64,000 bases of DNA from Caballeronia choica (GCF_001544535.1 NZ_FCON02000021.1:1-64000); one strand, 5' to 3'. Shown: positions 1-9,608, counted from the stretch's first letter. The notes: generated from the letters alone by a model not told the origin. Made by a program: numbers and translations.

Positions 1-129
1 GTTGGAAAGCTGCTTTCTTTGCTTACTTTCTTTGCAGCAGCAAAGAAAGTGAGTCCCGCCCCGGACAGGGGCAGAGCGAATAAACCAAAACCAATACAAG
101 TTCCATGGAAGCCCAAGCGCATCAAACGG
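1..129 (+). repeat. Partial copy of a dispersed repeat, same as the arms of the 27.7-28.3 kb palindrome
   Basis: Positions 1-129 match, with few changes, the outer part of the right arm of the inverted repeat at 28.07-28.35 kb. The shared content is a hairpin with 11-bp arms ACTTTCTTTGC/GCAAAGAAAGT around AGCA, then a block containing CCCGCCCCGGACAGGGGC, then GCATCAAACGG at the end. The copy may continue to the left of the window. Positions 130-389 hold no gene I can support: a C/A-rich stretch to about 180 and then the leader of ytfQ. Confidence 0.8.
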
Positions 130-389
130 TGTAAACCCAAACCAAACCAACCCACCCCACCCCCGCCCCCAGCGCCAGCGACCCATCTCCCGCGTCTGGT
201 TTTCCCTCATCGCGTTTCCCCGTATATCAAATTCGGTATCGGAGAGAAGAATTAACTGATTGGACCGTCATCGGCAGTGGCGCTAATCTCCATCCCGGTA
301 CGTGCCGATATTCGTTGCAAAAGCGTGACCAAAAAAGCGGCGCTGCTCACCATAACGACACTTAAAGAACAACTACATCGGAGACAGCT

Positions 390-1358
390 ATGACACATTC
401 ACGACGCGCCGCGCTGGGCGCGATCATCGGTTCCGCGCTGATGCTGGCGTTCGGCACAACCGCCCACGCCGACGACAAGAAAATCACCCTCGGTTTCGCG
501 CAAGTCGGCGCCGAAAGCGCATGGCGCACCGCCAACACGGTTTCCGTGAAAGCCGCGGCAAAGGACGCCGGCATCAACCTGAAGTTCTCGGACGCCCAGC
601 AAAAGCAGGAAAACCAGATCAAGGCCATCCGCTCCTATATCGCGCAGAAAGTCGATGTGATCGCCTTCTCGCCAGTGGTCGAATCCGGCTGGGAGCCGGT
701 GCTGATCGAAGCGAAGAACGCGAAGATCCCCGTGATCCTCACCGACCGCAACATCGACGTGAAGGACACCTCGCTCTACGTGACCATGATCGGCTCGGAC
801 TTCCTCGAGGAAGGACGGCGCGCCGGCAAGTGGCTCGAAGAGCGCTACAAGAACGAGCCGGGTCCGATCAACATCGCCGAGTTGCAAGGCACGGTCGGCT
901 CGGCGCCGGCCAACGACCGCCGCGCAGGCCTGCTCGAAGTCATCAAGAACGATCCGAAGTTCAAGGTGATCGCCTCGCAAAGCGGCGACTTCACGCTCGC
1001 GGGCGGCAAGCAGGTGATGGAAGCGTTCATCAAGACCTACGGCAAAAAGATCAACGTGGTCTACGCGCACAACGACGACATGGCGCTCGGCGCCATCCAG
1101 GCGATGGAAGAAGCCGGCTGGAAGCCAGGCAAGGACGTGAGCGTCGTCTCGTTCGATGCAACCAAGGGCGGCTTCCAGGCGATGATCGCGGGCAAGATCA
1201 ACGTCGATGTGGAATGCAGCCCGCTGCTCGGGCCGCAACTGATGACCGCTGTGAAGGACGTGGTCGCGGGCAAGCAGTTGCCCAAGCGCATCGTCACGGA
1301 AGAAACCGTGTTCCCGATGAGCGTCGCCGCGCAGGTGCTGCCGCAGCGCAAGTACTGA
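390..1358 (+). CDS. ytfQ: Galactofuranose-type ABC transporter, periplasmic substrate-binding protein
   Basis: This is a periplasmic sugar-binding protein of the YtfQ group, which in E. coli binds galactofuranose for import. Residues 1-27 form a signal peptide (basic MTHSRRAA start, hydrophobic core, AHA cleavage site before DDKK). The mature part has the two-lobed periplasmic-binding fold, with YtfQ-like stretches such as LGFAQVGAESAWR and AHNDDMALGAIQAMEEAG. The length of 322 aa is normal. It is the first gene of an operon with the ATPase and two permeases, in the YtfQ-R-T-YjfF order. The actual sugar cannot be read from the sequence; galactofuranose is by family analogy. Confidence 0.93.
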   Translation: MTHSRRAALGAIIGSALMLAFGTTAHADDKKITLGFAQVGAESAWRTANTVSVKAAAKDAGINLKFSDAQQKQENQIKAIRSYIAQKVDVIAFSPVVESGWEPVLIEAKNAKIPVILTDRNIDVKDTSLYVTMIGSDFLEEGRRAGKWLEERYKNEPGPINIAELQGTVGSAPANDRRAGLLEVIKNDPKFKVIASQSGDFTLAGGKQVMEAFIKTYGKKINVVYAHNDDMALGAIQAMEEAGWKPGKDVSVVSFDATKGGFQAMIAGKINVDVECSPLLGPQLMTAVKDVVAGKQLPKRIVTEETVFPMSVAAQVLPQRKY

Positions 1359-1367
1359 GCGTCGCAC

Positions 1368-1394
1368 CGGCCCGCCGCGCAACGCGGCGGGCCG
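1368..1394 (+). terminator. Intercistronic GC hairpin between ytfQ and ytfR
   Basis: CGGCCCGCCGCG and CGCGGCGGGCCG form a perfect 12-bp stem around a CAA loop, 9 bp after the ytfQ stop. There is no T-run, so it is more likely an mRNA-stabilising or partial-termination hairpin. Such hairpins after a binding-protein gene commonly raise binding-protein output over transporter subunits. Confidence 0.6.
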
Positions 1395-1420
1395 CCGTTT
1401 GACCCCTTCCGGCCGCGCTC

Positions 1421-2938
1421 ATGACCGTCTCTCCGATTCTCGAAACCATCGGCCTCTGCAAGACCTTTCCCGGCGTGAAAGCGCTTCAGAACGTCGACTT
1501 CCGGCTCTTCCCCGGCGAAATCCACACGCTCATGGGACAGAACGGCGCCGGCAAGTCGACGCTCATCAATGTATTGACCGGCGTGCATTCGCACGAGGCG
1601 GGCGAGATTTTGCTCGGCGGCCAGTCCGTCAATTTCTCGACGCCGCTCGAAGCCGAAGCGGCCGGCATCCGCACGCTGTATCAGGAAGTGAACCTGTGCA
1701 CGAACCTGTCGGTGGCAGAGAACGTGTTCGCCGGCCGGCAACCAAAGCGGCGCGGCGCGATCGACTGGAAGTCGATCCATGCGCGCGCTGAAGCCGCGCT
1801 CGCCGAACTCAATGTCTCGCTCGACGTCACCAAGTCGCTCGACACCTACCCGATCGCCGTGCAGCAGATGGTCGCGATTGCGCGGGCACTGTCGGTCGAT
1901 GCGCGCGTGTTGATCCTCGACGAACCCACATCGAGCCTCGACGACAGCGAAGTCGCGCGGCTCTTCGACGTCTTGCGCAAGCTGAAGCAGTCCGGCATCG
2001 GAATCCTGTTCGTCACGCACTTTCTCGAACAGACCTACGCGATCTCGGACCGCATCACCGTCATGCGCAACGGCGAGCGCGAGGGAGAATATCTCGCGGC
2101 CGACTTGCCGGTGGAATTGCTGGTCTCGAAGATGGTCGGCCACGAGCGGATGACCGAGCGCATGAAGCGCGCCGCGACCGAACCGCCGGCGCAGAAGACC
2201 GCCGTGCCGCCGTTCTTCGAAATGCGCGAGGTCGGCCGGCGCGGGCTGATGAATCCCGTCGATATCGACGTGCAACCGGGCCAGATCCTCGGCCTTGCCG
2301 GGCTGCTCGGCTCCGGCCGCACGGAGACGGCGCGGCTCCTGTTCGGCGCCGAACGCGCCGACTCGGGCGCGATGACCATTTCCGGCAAGCCGGTGAAGCT
2401 CCATTCGCCGCGCGATGCGGTGCGCCACGGCATCGGCTATTGTCCGGAGGATCGCAAGAAGGAAGGCATCGTCGCGGAGCTTTCGCTACGCGAGAACATC
2501 ATCCTCGCGTTGCAGGCGCGGCGCGGCTGGTGGCGAAACATCAGCCGCGCGAAGCAGCGCCAGATCGCCGACGACTATATCGAGCGCCTCGGCATCAAGG
2601 CCCGCGACGCCGAGCAGCCGATCGGCCTGCTGTCGGGCGGCAACCAGCAAAAGGCGCTGCTCGCGCGCTGGCTCGCGACCGAACCGAAGATGCTGATACT
2701 CGACGAACCGACGCGCGGCATCGACGTCGCCGCGAAGTTCGAGATCATGGACCGCGTGCTCGCGCTGTGCGCGAAGGGGCTGGGCATCCTGTTCATTTCG
2801 TCGGAAGTGAGCGAGGTGGTGCGCGTGAGCCACCGGATCGCCGTGCTGCGCGACCGTCGCAAGGTGGCGGAAGTCGCGGGCAATGCGGCGACCGAGGACC
2901 AGGTCTATCAGTTGATCGCCGGAGGGGGAAATCCATGA
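1421..2938 (+). CDS. ytfR: Galactofuranose-type ABC transporter, tandem ATP-binding protein
   Basis: This is the cytoplasmic ATPase of the sugar importer, with two fused ABC domains as in RbsA/YtfR. Domain 1 carries a Walker A motif GQNGAGKST near residue 40 and a Walker B VLILDEPTSSLD. Domain 2 has a modified Walker A (GLLGSGRTETARLLFG), a signature LLSGGNQQKALLARWLA and a Walker B MLILDEPTRGID. The 505-aa length is typical. Its TGA overlaps the ATG of ytfT in an ATGA, which implies translational coupling. The divergent second Walker A is normal in this family and is not damage. Confidence 0.94.
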   Translation: MTVSPILETIGLCKTFPGVKALQNVDFRLFPGEIHTLMGQNGAGKSTLINVLTGVHSHEAGEILLGGQSVNFSTPLEAEAAGIRTLYQEVNLCTNLSVAENVFAGRQPKRRGAIDWKSIHARAEAALAELNVSLDVTKSLDTYPIAVQQMVAIARALSVDARVLILDEPTSSLDDSEVARLFDVLRKLKQSGIGILFVTHFLEQTYAISDRITVMRNGEREGEYLAADLPVELLVSKMVGHERMTERMKRAATEPPAQKTAVPPFFEMREVGRRGLMNPVDIDVQPGQILGLAGLLGSGRTETARLLFGAERADSGAMTISGKPVKLHSPRDAVRHGIGYCPEDRKKEGIVAELSLRENIILALQARRGWWRNISRAKQRQIADDYIERLGIKARDAEQPIGLLSGGNQQKALLARWLATEPKMLILDEPTRGIDVAAKFEIMDRVLALCAKGLGILFISSEVSEVVRVSHRIAVLRDRRKVAEVAGNAATEDQVYQLIAGGGNP

Positions 2939-3969
2939 AGCGCGTCAAGGCGATGTTGCAGCATCCGCTCGTCTGGCCGGCGTTCACGCTCGTCCTGCTG
3001 TGCCTGCTGGACCTGTCGCAGAACCGGCACTTCCTCTCGGTCACGATGCTCGACGGACATCTGTTCGGCGCGCCCATCGACATCCTCAACCGCGCCGCGC
3101 CGCTCGTGCTCGTCTCGCTCGGCATGACGCTCGTGATCGCGACGCGCGGCATCGACATCTCGGTGGGCGCCGTGGTCGCGATCGCGGGCGCGACGGCCGC
3201 GAGCCTGCTCGCCGACGACCCTTCGCGGGTCGGTGCCGCCCTCCTCGCCGCCGTCGGCGTCGGCGTGCTGGCGGGCATGTGGAACGGCTTGCTGGTGGCC
3301 TTCGTCGGCATGCAGCCGATCATCGCCACGCTGATCCTGATGGTGGCCGGACGCGGCGTCGCGCAGTTGCTGACGGGCGGCCAGATCATCCCGATCGACG
3401 CGGCCGGGTATCTGGCCGTCGGTGGCGGGTATCTCGCGCGCGTGCCGTGCTCGGTGTGGGTGGCGATCGCGGCGGTCGCCGTGACCGCGCTACTGATGAA
3501 CCGCACGGCGCTCGGGCTGTTCATCCGCGCGATCGGCATCAATCCGGTCGCGACGCGTCTGGTCGGCCTGCGCTCGGCGGCGATCGTGTTTGGCGTCTAT
3601 ACGTTTTCAGGGCTGACGGCGGCGCTGGCGGGCATTCTCATCAGCTCGAACGTGCGCAGCGCCGATGGCAACAACGCTGGCCTCCTGCTCGAACTCGACG
3701 CGATTCTCGCCGTGACGCTCGGCGGCACGTCGCTGCTCGGCGGGCGCTTCAGCCTGGCGGGCACGGTGCTCGGCGCCCTCATCATCCAGACGCTCACCTA
3801 CACCACGTACTCGATCGGCGTGCCGCCCGAGGCGACGCTGGTCGTGAAGGCGGCGGTGGTTCTGGTGGTCAGCGTGATCCAGTCCGCGACGGCGCGCGCG
3901 GTGCTCGGCAAGCAGATGCGGCGCTTATTTCCGAGTCACCGGGCCAAGTCCCTGAGCGAGGTTGCCTGA
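2935..3969 (+). CDS. ytfT: Galactofuranose-type ABC transporter permease 1
   Basis: This is an integral membrane permease of the ribose/galactofuranose class (344 aa). It has many hydrophobic helices and the family stretch SLGMTLVIATRGIDISVGAV near residues 62-80. GTSLLGGRFSLAGTVLGALI near the C-terminus is also characteristic. The start is set by the ATGA overlap with ytfR; a longer upstream reading frame only shadows ytfR. It is expected to pair with YjfF to form the heterodimeric channel. Its stop overlaps the next ATG (TGATG). Confidence 0.92.
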   Translation: MKRVKAMLQHPLVWPAFTLVLLCLLDLSQNRHFLSVTMLDGHLFGAPIDILNRAAPLVLVSLGMTLVIATRGIDISVGAVVAIAGATAASLLADDPSRVGAALLAAVGVGVLAGMWNGLLVAFVGMQPIIATLILMVAGRGVAQLLTGGQIIPIDAAGYLAVGGGYLARVPCSVWVAIAAVAVTALLMNRTALGLFIRAIGINPVATRLVGLRSAAIVFGVYTFSGLTAALAGILISSNVRSADGNNAGLLLELDAILAVTLGGTSLLGGRFSLAGTVLGALIIQTLTYTTYSIGVPPEATLVVKAAVVLVVSVIQSATARAVLGKQMRRLFPSHRAKSLSEVA

Positions 3970-5060
3970 TGAGAAAACACCTCGACCGTCTGCTCGACCC
4001 GCGCACGTTGCCGATTGTCGTCACTGTCGTGCTGTTTGCGGTGCTGTTTGGCTTCGGCTCGGTGATGTACACCGGATTCTTCTCGTTGCAGGTGCTGCTC
4101 GGCCTGCTCGTCGACAACGCGTTTCTCTTGATCGTCGCGATCGGCATGACGTTCGTGATCGTATCGGGCGGGATCGATCTGTCGGTGGGATCGGTGGTCG
4201 CGCTCACGACGATCCTCGCCGCCGTATTCACCGAACGCCTGCACTGGCCGGTATGGGTGATCGTGCCGCTGATCCTCCTGCTCGGCGCGCTGTACGGCGC
4301 GGCGATGGGCGCGCTGATCCACTTCTTCCGGTTGCAGCCGTTCATCGTGACGCTGGCCGGCATGTTCCTCGCGCGCGGCGCATGCTTTCTCATCACGACG
4401 CAGTCGATCACGATCAACGACCCAGTCTTTCACGCGATCTCAGGCTTTCACGTGCAGATCGGCAGCGGGTCGCTGACGGCAGGCTCCTTGATCGCGATCG
4501 CCACGCTCGTCGCGGCGATTTTTGTCGCGCATTACACGCGCTTCGGCCGCAACGTGTATGCGATCGGCGGCAACGAGCGCTCGGCGCTGCTGATGGGGTT
4601 GCCGGTCGCACGGACCAAGGTCGGCGTGTATGCGCTGAGCGGGTTGTGCTCCGCGCTCGGCGGACTGGTCTTCACGTTGTACGTGCTGTCGGGTTATGGC
4701 TTGCAGGGACAGGGGATGGAACTCGACGCCATCGCCGCGACGGTGATCGGGGGAACCTTGCTCACGGGGGGCGTGGGATATGTGATCGGATCGGTCTTCG
4801 GCGTGGGGATCCTCGGGACCATTCAGACGCTCATCACCTTCGATGGAACGCTCAGCTCGTGGTGGACGCGGATCGTGATCGGCGCGCTGCTTTGCGCGTT
4901 CTGCCTGCTTCAGAGGGTGATCGAGCGGCACGCGGCAAGGCGGAAGTCGGGCGGGACGGGGGCGCATGTCGTCGCCAGGGAGAGAAGCGCGGGGCAGGCT
5001 TCGGCGACGCGAGTGGGGTCAGGGCCGGTGCGGCTGATTCGGCGGGGGCGAGTTCTTTAG
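3969..5060 (+). CDS. yjfF: Galactofuranose-type ABC transporter permease 2
   Basis: This is the second permease of the importer (363 aa), starting MRKHLDRLLDPRTLPIVV and overlapping the ytfT stop by 1 nt. It shows the same topology and motif set as YtfT (IGMTFVIVSGGIDLSVGSVV, GTLLTGGVGYVIGSVFGVGI). The C-terminal tail after about residue 320 is longer than usual, low-complexity and Arg/Gly-rich, and probably cytoplasmic and dispensable. It is the last gene of the operon; no clear terminator follows. Confidence 0.9.
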   Translation: MRKHLDRLLDPRTLPIVVTVVLFAVLFGFGSVMYTGFFSLQVLLGLLVDNAFLLIVAIGMTFVIVSGGIDLSVGSVVALTTILAAVFTERLHWPVWVIVPLILLLGALYGAAMGALIHFFRLQPFIVTLAGMFLARGACFLITTQSITINDPVFHAISGFHVQIGSGSLTAGSLIAIATLVAAIFVAHYTRFGRNVYAIGGNERSALLMGLPVARTKVGVYALSGLCSALGGLVFTLYVLSGYGLQGQGMELDAIAATVIGGTLLTGGVGYVIGSVFGVGILGTIQTLITFDGTLSSWWTRIVIGALLCAFCLLQRVIERHAARRKSGGTGAHVVARERSAGQASATRVGSGPVRLIRRGRVL

Positions 5061-5712
5061 GGTGGGGCTTTGAAGAAACTCGTTCGGCGTTGGAGATATT
5101 AACCAGATATCAAAACGATCGGAACGCGATCAAATCACGCCCGGTGGGACGGACTTCTCAAATCGCATCCCTCTTGATTCACCTACGAAGCCGGTTCTCG
5201 ACACTAATTCGAGCGCGCGTTCGTCGGACATTGTCATCATCCACGCATGGCCTGTCGCGCTGCATGTTCTTCTCGGCCCGCGCGAAAGGTGGCGGCTCAG
5301 GGCCTGGGCCTCGCGTTCGTCGCGCGTGTCGCCTGCGAACAGCAGGGCGGCGTCGCGACCACAACTTCGCAGCCGCAAAATGCGCATGTTTGCCCACATT
5401 CTTCCCTCCGAACACGTCCGGCGCTGCGAAAGAATCGCGTTCCGCCGTATCACTTGGTGAAAGCCGCATGTGCAATTCCACGTACCGAAAAATCGGCGGC
5501 GCTTCGCGTCCAATGTTCGGCAACGCACAGAGCCCACTCTGCTAGTCGTATTCACTGAGACCTTCGCGGATTTTTCAATTTCGATGGTTCTTCGCATAAA
5601 AGACGAAGGATTGTGGTCAAATTTACCCAATTATTTTGCTTAATAAGGATTTTTTACTGACAGTGTTTCGTAAAAAATAACGTCCCGGAGAAAATACTGC
5701 CGATTTTTACTA
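5061..5712. other. Long non-coding stretch at the edge of an AT-rich island
   Basis: I can support no gene in these 652 bp. Open frames on both strands show no family motifs and odd composition. From about 5560 the DNA turns markedly AT-rich (for example AATTATTTTGCTTAATAAGG). This probably supplies the promoter and leader of the carrier-protein gene and marks a composition boundary. Confidence 0.5.
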
Positions 5713-5727
5713 TTGAAGCGACTACAC

Positions 5728-5979
5728 ATGAAAGAAGAAATAAGGCGGATTTTGAAGGAGGTCGCGAATTTGCAAGTCCCTGTGGAATCGTTGCGAGACG
5801 ACGATGATTTATTCGCGGCCGGGCTATCCTCTTTGACGACGATCGAGGTAATCATGGCGATCGAATCGCATTTCGGAATCGAAATTTCCGACGAGGCAAT
5901 GACACCGAAGCTATTTGAAAGCATCGACTCACTTCATCGCGCTGTTCAAGCGTCAAGGCGCAATGAACAAACATTGTGA
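5728..5979 (+). CDS. Acyl/peptidyl carrier protein
   Basis: This is a free-standing 83-aa carrier protein. The 4'-phosphopantetheine site is predicted at Ser35 in DLFAAGLSSLTTIEV, where the usual D before the Ser is itself a Ser. Helix II continues IEVIMAIESHFGIEIS, typical of carrier proteins. I chose the ATG at 5728; a TTG at 5713 would add five residues. Codon use and base composition are more AT-rich than the flanking genes. It leads a three-gene set with a hydrolase and an adenylating enzyme, so it is the likely acceptor of the activated acid or amino acid. Confidence 0.85.
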   Translation: MKEEIRRILKEVANLQVPVESLRDDDDLFAAGLSSLTTIEVIMAIESHFGIEISDEAMTPKLFESIDSLHRAVQASRRNEQTL

Positions 5980-6120
5980 GTCGAGATTCCTTGCCGTTCG
6001 ACTCAGCAAGGATCATGCGGCGGCACTCGCATGACTGACTGGCGGAAACAAATCCTTGCTCTCTAGTCGCACTCGGTCGCTGAGCGTAATGAGATCACCC
6101 TCCAAGTCGAGAGGAGCTGA

Positions 6121-7968
6121 ATGAAACCCATCGTATTCGGCGACCGCTTTGGATGGCTTCATGCGGGAACCGGGGCCCGCGGTATTGTGCTGTGCAGCCC
6201 TTATGGCCATGAGGACACGTGGAGCAGGAAGGCTCTGAGGACGCTCGCCGAGCAATTGTGCGCGCACGGCTTCACCGTTCTGCGATTCGACTACATCGGC
6301 ACCGGTGACTCGGCCGACGCGGAAGAATCGAACAACATCATCGATGCAGCGGTCGATGACGTATGTGCGGCCGTTGCAAAGCTCAAGGAAGACTCCCGGA
6401 TCACAGACGTGACCCTCTGCGGCTTCCGTCTGGGAGCGTCCTTCGCCGCGCTCGCTGCATGCCGCTCCTTCGTGAACGCGTTAATACTCCTTGCGCCCAT
6501 CGTCGACGGCAGACGTTACATACGCGAACTTTCCCTTTTGCGTAAAACCTGGCTTGACCAACTGCCTGCTCCGATCCGTGACGCTCAGCCTGATGGCGGC
6601 GAGCTTAACGTGCTTGGACAGATCTATCGAGCCGAGCATGTCGCGCAGCTTTGCGCACTCGATATCGCGGACGCGTTCGAGTCCCGTCGCGTCCCGCTAG
6701 CTGACCGGTCGCTCATTCTGGATGTGACAAGCGGTGCGAGCGAGAAGCTGCATAAGACATTGCGCCGCCTGGGCTCGGATACCGAGTGCCGCATTTTCGA
6801 AGGCTATAGCGCATTCATGCAGCAAACCGCCTTTTCAGTCATGCCACGTGAGGCGCTGGCGACGGTCGTCAACTGGGCGTCCGCTGGCAGCATGAGGCAA
6901 AGCCCGTCGGCTCGTACTCCGCTGGCCGCAGCCCGGAATGCCGCGCCGTCAATTCGAACCGTGCATTCGGTTGAACGTCCGGTCTTCTACGGCGCGCCAG
7001 GTCTGTTCGCCATTCTCTGCGAGCCGCGTGGCGTGGACCGCCATGACTCCGTGCTGCTCATAGCCAACACATCGGCGAATGCGCACGTGGGTGACAGTCG
7101 TCTTTCGGTTCGCATCGCGCGAACGCTGGCGCGCCAGGGCTTTGCATCGCTGCGCATCGATGCACGTGGCTTCGGCGATAGCGCCCCCTTGCCGCCCGAT
7201 CAAATGCCGAGCAATCCAAGCGACGCGATACATTCAAACGGAATCGTCGAAGACATTGCGCGCGCTGCTGCCTGGCTTGAGACGCAGGGCTATGCGGACG
7301 TGGTGTCGTTCGGAGTTTGCTCGGGCGCCTATGCGACGCTGCGCGCCGCCTTGGTCGAGCCTGCGATCACAGGAGTGATCGCGGTGAATTTGCAAAGGTT
7401 TTATGTTCCCAAGGGAATGGCGCTTTCCTCAATGAATTCGATGGCCGGGTATGCTTCGTCACTATCCGATTGGTCCAGATGGCGCAAGGTCTTTCGCGGC
7501 GAACGCAGTCTGACGCCGATCGCCCGCGCCATCATTGGCCACGCCGCGGCCCGGTTGCGTTCGAGATTGGACAACGCATTGGATTTGCGAAGCGATCCGC
7601 CCGCAAACGACCCGCGCGGCGTCGTACTCGCGCTTCAGCGTAAAGGCGTGGACACGTTGCTGGTGTACGGAGAACTGGATGCCGGGCTCGACCAGTTGCA
7701 TGCGCAGTTTGGGAAGCATGGCAGGCGCCTGCCAAACGGCGCCAAGGTCAAGGTGGAAGTGCTGGCAGAGATCGATCACGCCTTGCTGAGCCCGCATGCA
7801 GCGGCCAAAGTGATCGAACGTTGCGAAGCGTTTATGCAATCCCGAAAGGCCGACACCATTGCGGCACCTGGAAACTGGTCACACGGCGATCGATCGCGTG
7901 CCGCTCTGCTGAGCGAACCAGTGGATTTGAGCGAGGTGGGATCAGCCCAGTGTCCGACTACACGCTAG
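6121..7968 (+). CDS. Tandem-domain alpha/beta hydrolase
   Basis: The 615 aa contain two successive alpha/beta-hydrolase (serine aminopeptidase S33-like) domains, about residues 1-250 and 280-590. Each has the strand-turn that follows LRFDYIGTGDSA or LRIDARGFGDSA. The nucleophile elbows are unusual: domain 1 reads GFRLG, with Arg in place of Ser, and domain 2 reads GVCSG, with Cys in that position. The GxRxG form is one I associate with exosortase-linked hydrolases, which often sit with a carrier protein and acyl-CoA ligase, but no exosortase is present here. Possible roles are acyl transfer from, or editing of, the adjacent carrier protein. Function not established. Confidence 0.7.
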   Translation: MKPIVFGDRFGWLHAGTGARGIVLCSPYGHEDTWSRKALRTLAEQLCAHGFTVLRFDYIGTGDSADAEESNNIIDAAVDDVCAAVAKLKEDSRITDVTLCGFRLGASFAALAACRSFVNALILLAPIVDGRRYIRELSLLRKTWLDQLPAPIRDAQPDGGELNVLGQIYRAEHVAQLCALDIADAFESRRVPLADRSLILDVTSGASEKLHKTLRRLGSDTECRIFEGYSAFMQQTAFSVMPREALATVVNWASAGSMRQSPSARTPLAAARNAAPSIRTVHSVERPVFYGAPGLFAILCEPRGVDRHDSVLLIANTSANAHVGDSRLSVRIARTLARQGFASLRIDARGFGDSAPLPPDQMPSNPSDAIHSNGIVEDIARAAAWLETQGYADVVSFGVCSGAYATLRAALVEPAITGVIAVNLQRFYVPKGMALSSMNSMAGYASSLSDWSRWRKVFRGERSLTPIARAIIGHAAARLRSRLDNALDLRSDPPANDPRGVVLALQRKGVDTLLVYGELDAGLDQLHAQFGKHGRRLPNGAKVKVEVLAEIDHALLSPHAAAKVIERCEAFMQSRKADTIAAPGNWSHGDRSRAALLSEPVDLSEVGSAQCPTTR

Positions 7969-8054
7969 ACTTCATTGCGCTTCGCTAAAGGCTTGCGTCC
8001 GCGCATACCTGCCGAAGCTCCTGGCGCCGCAGTCGATTCCCGGCCGATCAAGAA

Positions 8055-9608
8055 ATGATCAGGAACGTCATGCTTCATGATTTCGTCATCGATACTGTCG
8101 AGCGTCACCCAAGCCTTCCCGCACTCTGCGTGGATGGCGCAACCTTAAGCTACGCCGAGCTGGCCGCTTGCGCCTCTCGCGTGAAGGCTCGGCTGATCGA
8201 CGAATGCAGCCGGATACCGGGGCAGACGATACGGTCCTGCTTGTTGTTCGCACACCGCAGTGCGAGTGCCTATAGCGGCGTACTCGGTATTCTTGCGGCT
8301 GGAATGGCGTATGTGCCTCTCAACCCGACGTTCCCCCCCGAACGCACCGCATCGATGATCAAGCGCGCCGGCACCCCGATTATTCTCGTCGACGAACGCT
8401 GCCGCGAACATATGGAAGCGGTACTGCCTCTGATCGATTTCCCGGTGCGCATCATATTGTTCGACGACGTGTTCTCTTCGCACGATGCGCCGACGAGCGC
8501 CACGCTCCGGTCGAACGGGTCCGCCGGCGATGCGGCGTATATTCTTTTCACCTCGGGCACCACCGGCATTCCCAAGGGAGTCAGTGTCAGCCACGGGAGC
8601 GCCTGCGCGTACATCGCCAACCAGTTGCGCTTTACTCCGCCAATGGCTGACGCTCGATACAGCCAGGTTTCCGATCTCACATTCGATCCGTCCGTGCATG
8701 ACATGTTCGTGTGTTGGGCGAACGGCGGCTGCCTGCACGTTCCGGCCTCGCTGGACGCTCTGTATCTGGCCGAGTTCGTCAAGCAACAGCGGATCACCCA
8801 TTGGTTTTCCGTACCTTCTATCGGCATTTTCATGCAGCGATTTCGCAAGCTTCGCGCGAACGCGTTCCCTAGCTTGCGAATCTCGATTTTCGGCGGCGAA
8901 GCCCTGCCTACCGACCTCGTGCGCGCATGGATGCAAGCCGCTCCCGCAACGCAGGTCGCCAATGTCTACGGGCCGACCGAGGCGACCGTCGCTTGCTTTC
9001 GCTTCGACGTAACGCCTGAGTTCCTGGCGGAAACAAGCCTTGCCGTGACGCCGATCGGTTGGCCCCTTGGCGGGCAGGAAGCGGTCGTCGTCGATGAGGA
9101 GCTGAAACCGGTTCGCTCCGGAAACAGTGGAGAACTTTTGCTCGGAGGGAGTCAGCTCGCCAGTGGATACCTCTCTGACCGCGAGGACGATCACCGCAAG
9201 TTCTTGCTGCATCACTATCCCGGGCAAAACGGCACCCGCTGGTATCGAAGCGGCGACGTCGCATGCGTATCCGATCGATATGGCATGCTGTTTCGCGGAC
9301 GCATCGACACGCAGATCAAGCTCTTTGGTCACCGATTAGAGTTGCAGGAAATCGAAGATATCGTGCGAAAGTGCAGCGACGCCGTATTGGTTTGCGTGCT
9401 CGCATGGCCATGCGATCCGGCGGGCGCTCCAAAGGGACTCGTCGCGTTCCTGCTGAATCCCAAGGTCGACGAGAGCGAACTACTCGCGCGATACCGGCAG
9501 CGTCTGCCAGCTTATGCCTTGCCGCACCGGAGCGTTCATCTCGAGAACTTTCCGTTGAACGTAAACGGCAAGGTCGACCGCAAGAAACTCGCCGAGTTGC
9601 TCACGTAA
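8055..9608 (+). CDS. Stand-alone amino acid/acyl adenylation enzyme (AMP-forming)
   Basis: This is a 517-aa ANL-superfamily enzyme of the NRPS A-domain/DltA kind. The phosphate-binding loop is FTSGTTGIPKGVSVSHG, the A5 motif is NVYGPTEATVACF, the A7-A8 region contains YRSGDVACV and RGRIDTQIKLFGHRLE, and the catalytic Lys is in NVNGKVDRKKL at the C-terminus. There is no fused carrier or condensation domain, so it should load the separate carrier protein encoded at 5728-5979. The substrate is unknown. The ATG at 8055 was chosen; a second ATG at 8070 is equally possible. Confidence 0.85.
   Translation: MIRNVMLHDFVIDTVERHPSLPALCVDGATLSYAELAACASRVKARLIDECSRIPGQTIRSCLLFAHRSASAYSGVLGILAAGMAYVPLNPTFPPERTASMIKRAGTPIILVDERCREHMEAVLPLIDFPVRIILFDDVFSSHDAPTSATLRSNGSAGDAAYILFTSGTTGIPKGVSVSHGSACAYIANQLRFTPPMADARYSQVSDLTFDPSVHDMFVCWANGGCLHVPASLDALYLAEFVKQQRITHWFSVPSIGIFMQRFRKLRANAFPSLRISIFGGEALPTDLVRAWMQAAPATQVANVYGPTEATVACFRFDVTPEFLAETSLAVTPIGWPLGGQEAVVVDEELKPVRSGNSGELLLGGSQLASGYLSDREDDHRKFLLHHYPGQNGTRWYRSGDVACVSDRYGMLFRGRIDTQIKLFGHRLELQEIEDIVRKCSDAVLVCVLAWPCDPAGAPKGLVAFLLNPKVDESELLARYRQRLPAYALPHRSVHLENFPLNVNGKVDRKKLAELLT

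Noticed and set aside
5130..5630. A 166-codon minus-strand frame in the gap after yjfF
   Set aside because: There is no recognisable motif, irregular composition and no ribosome-binding site. I treat the region as non-coding.
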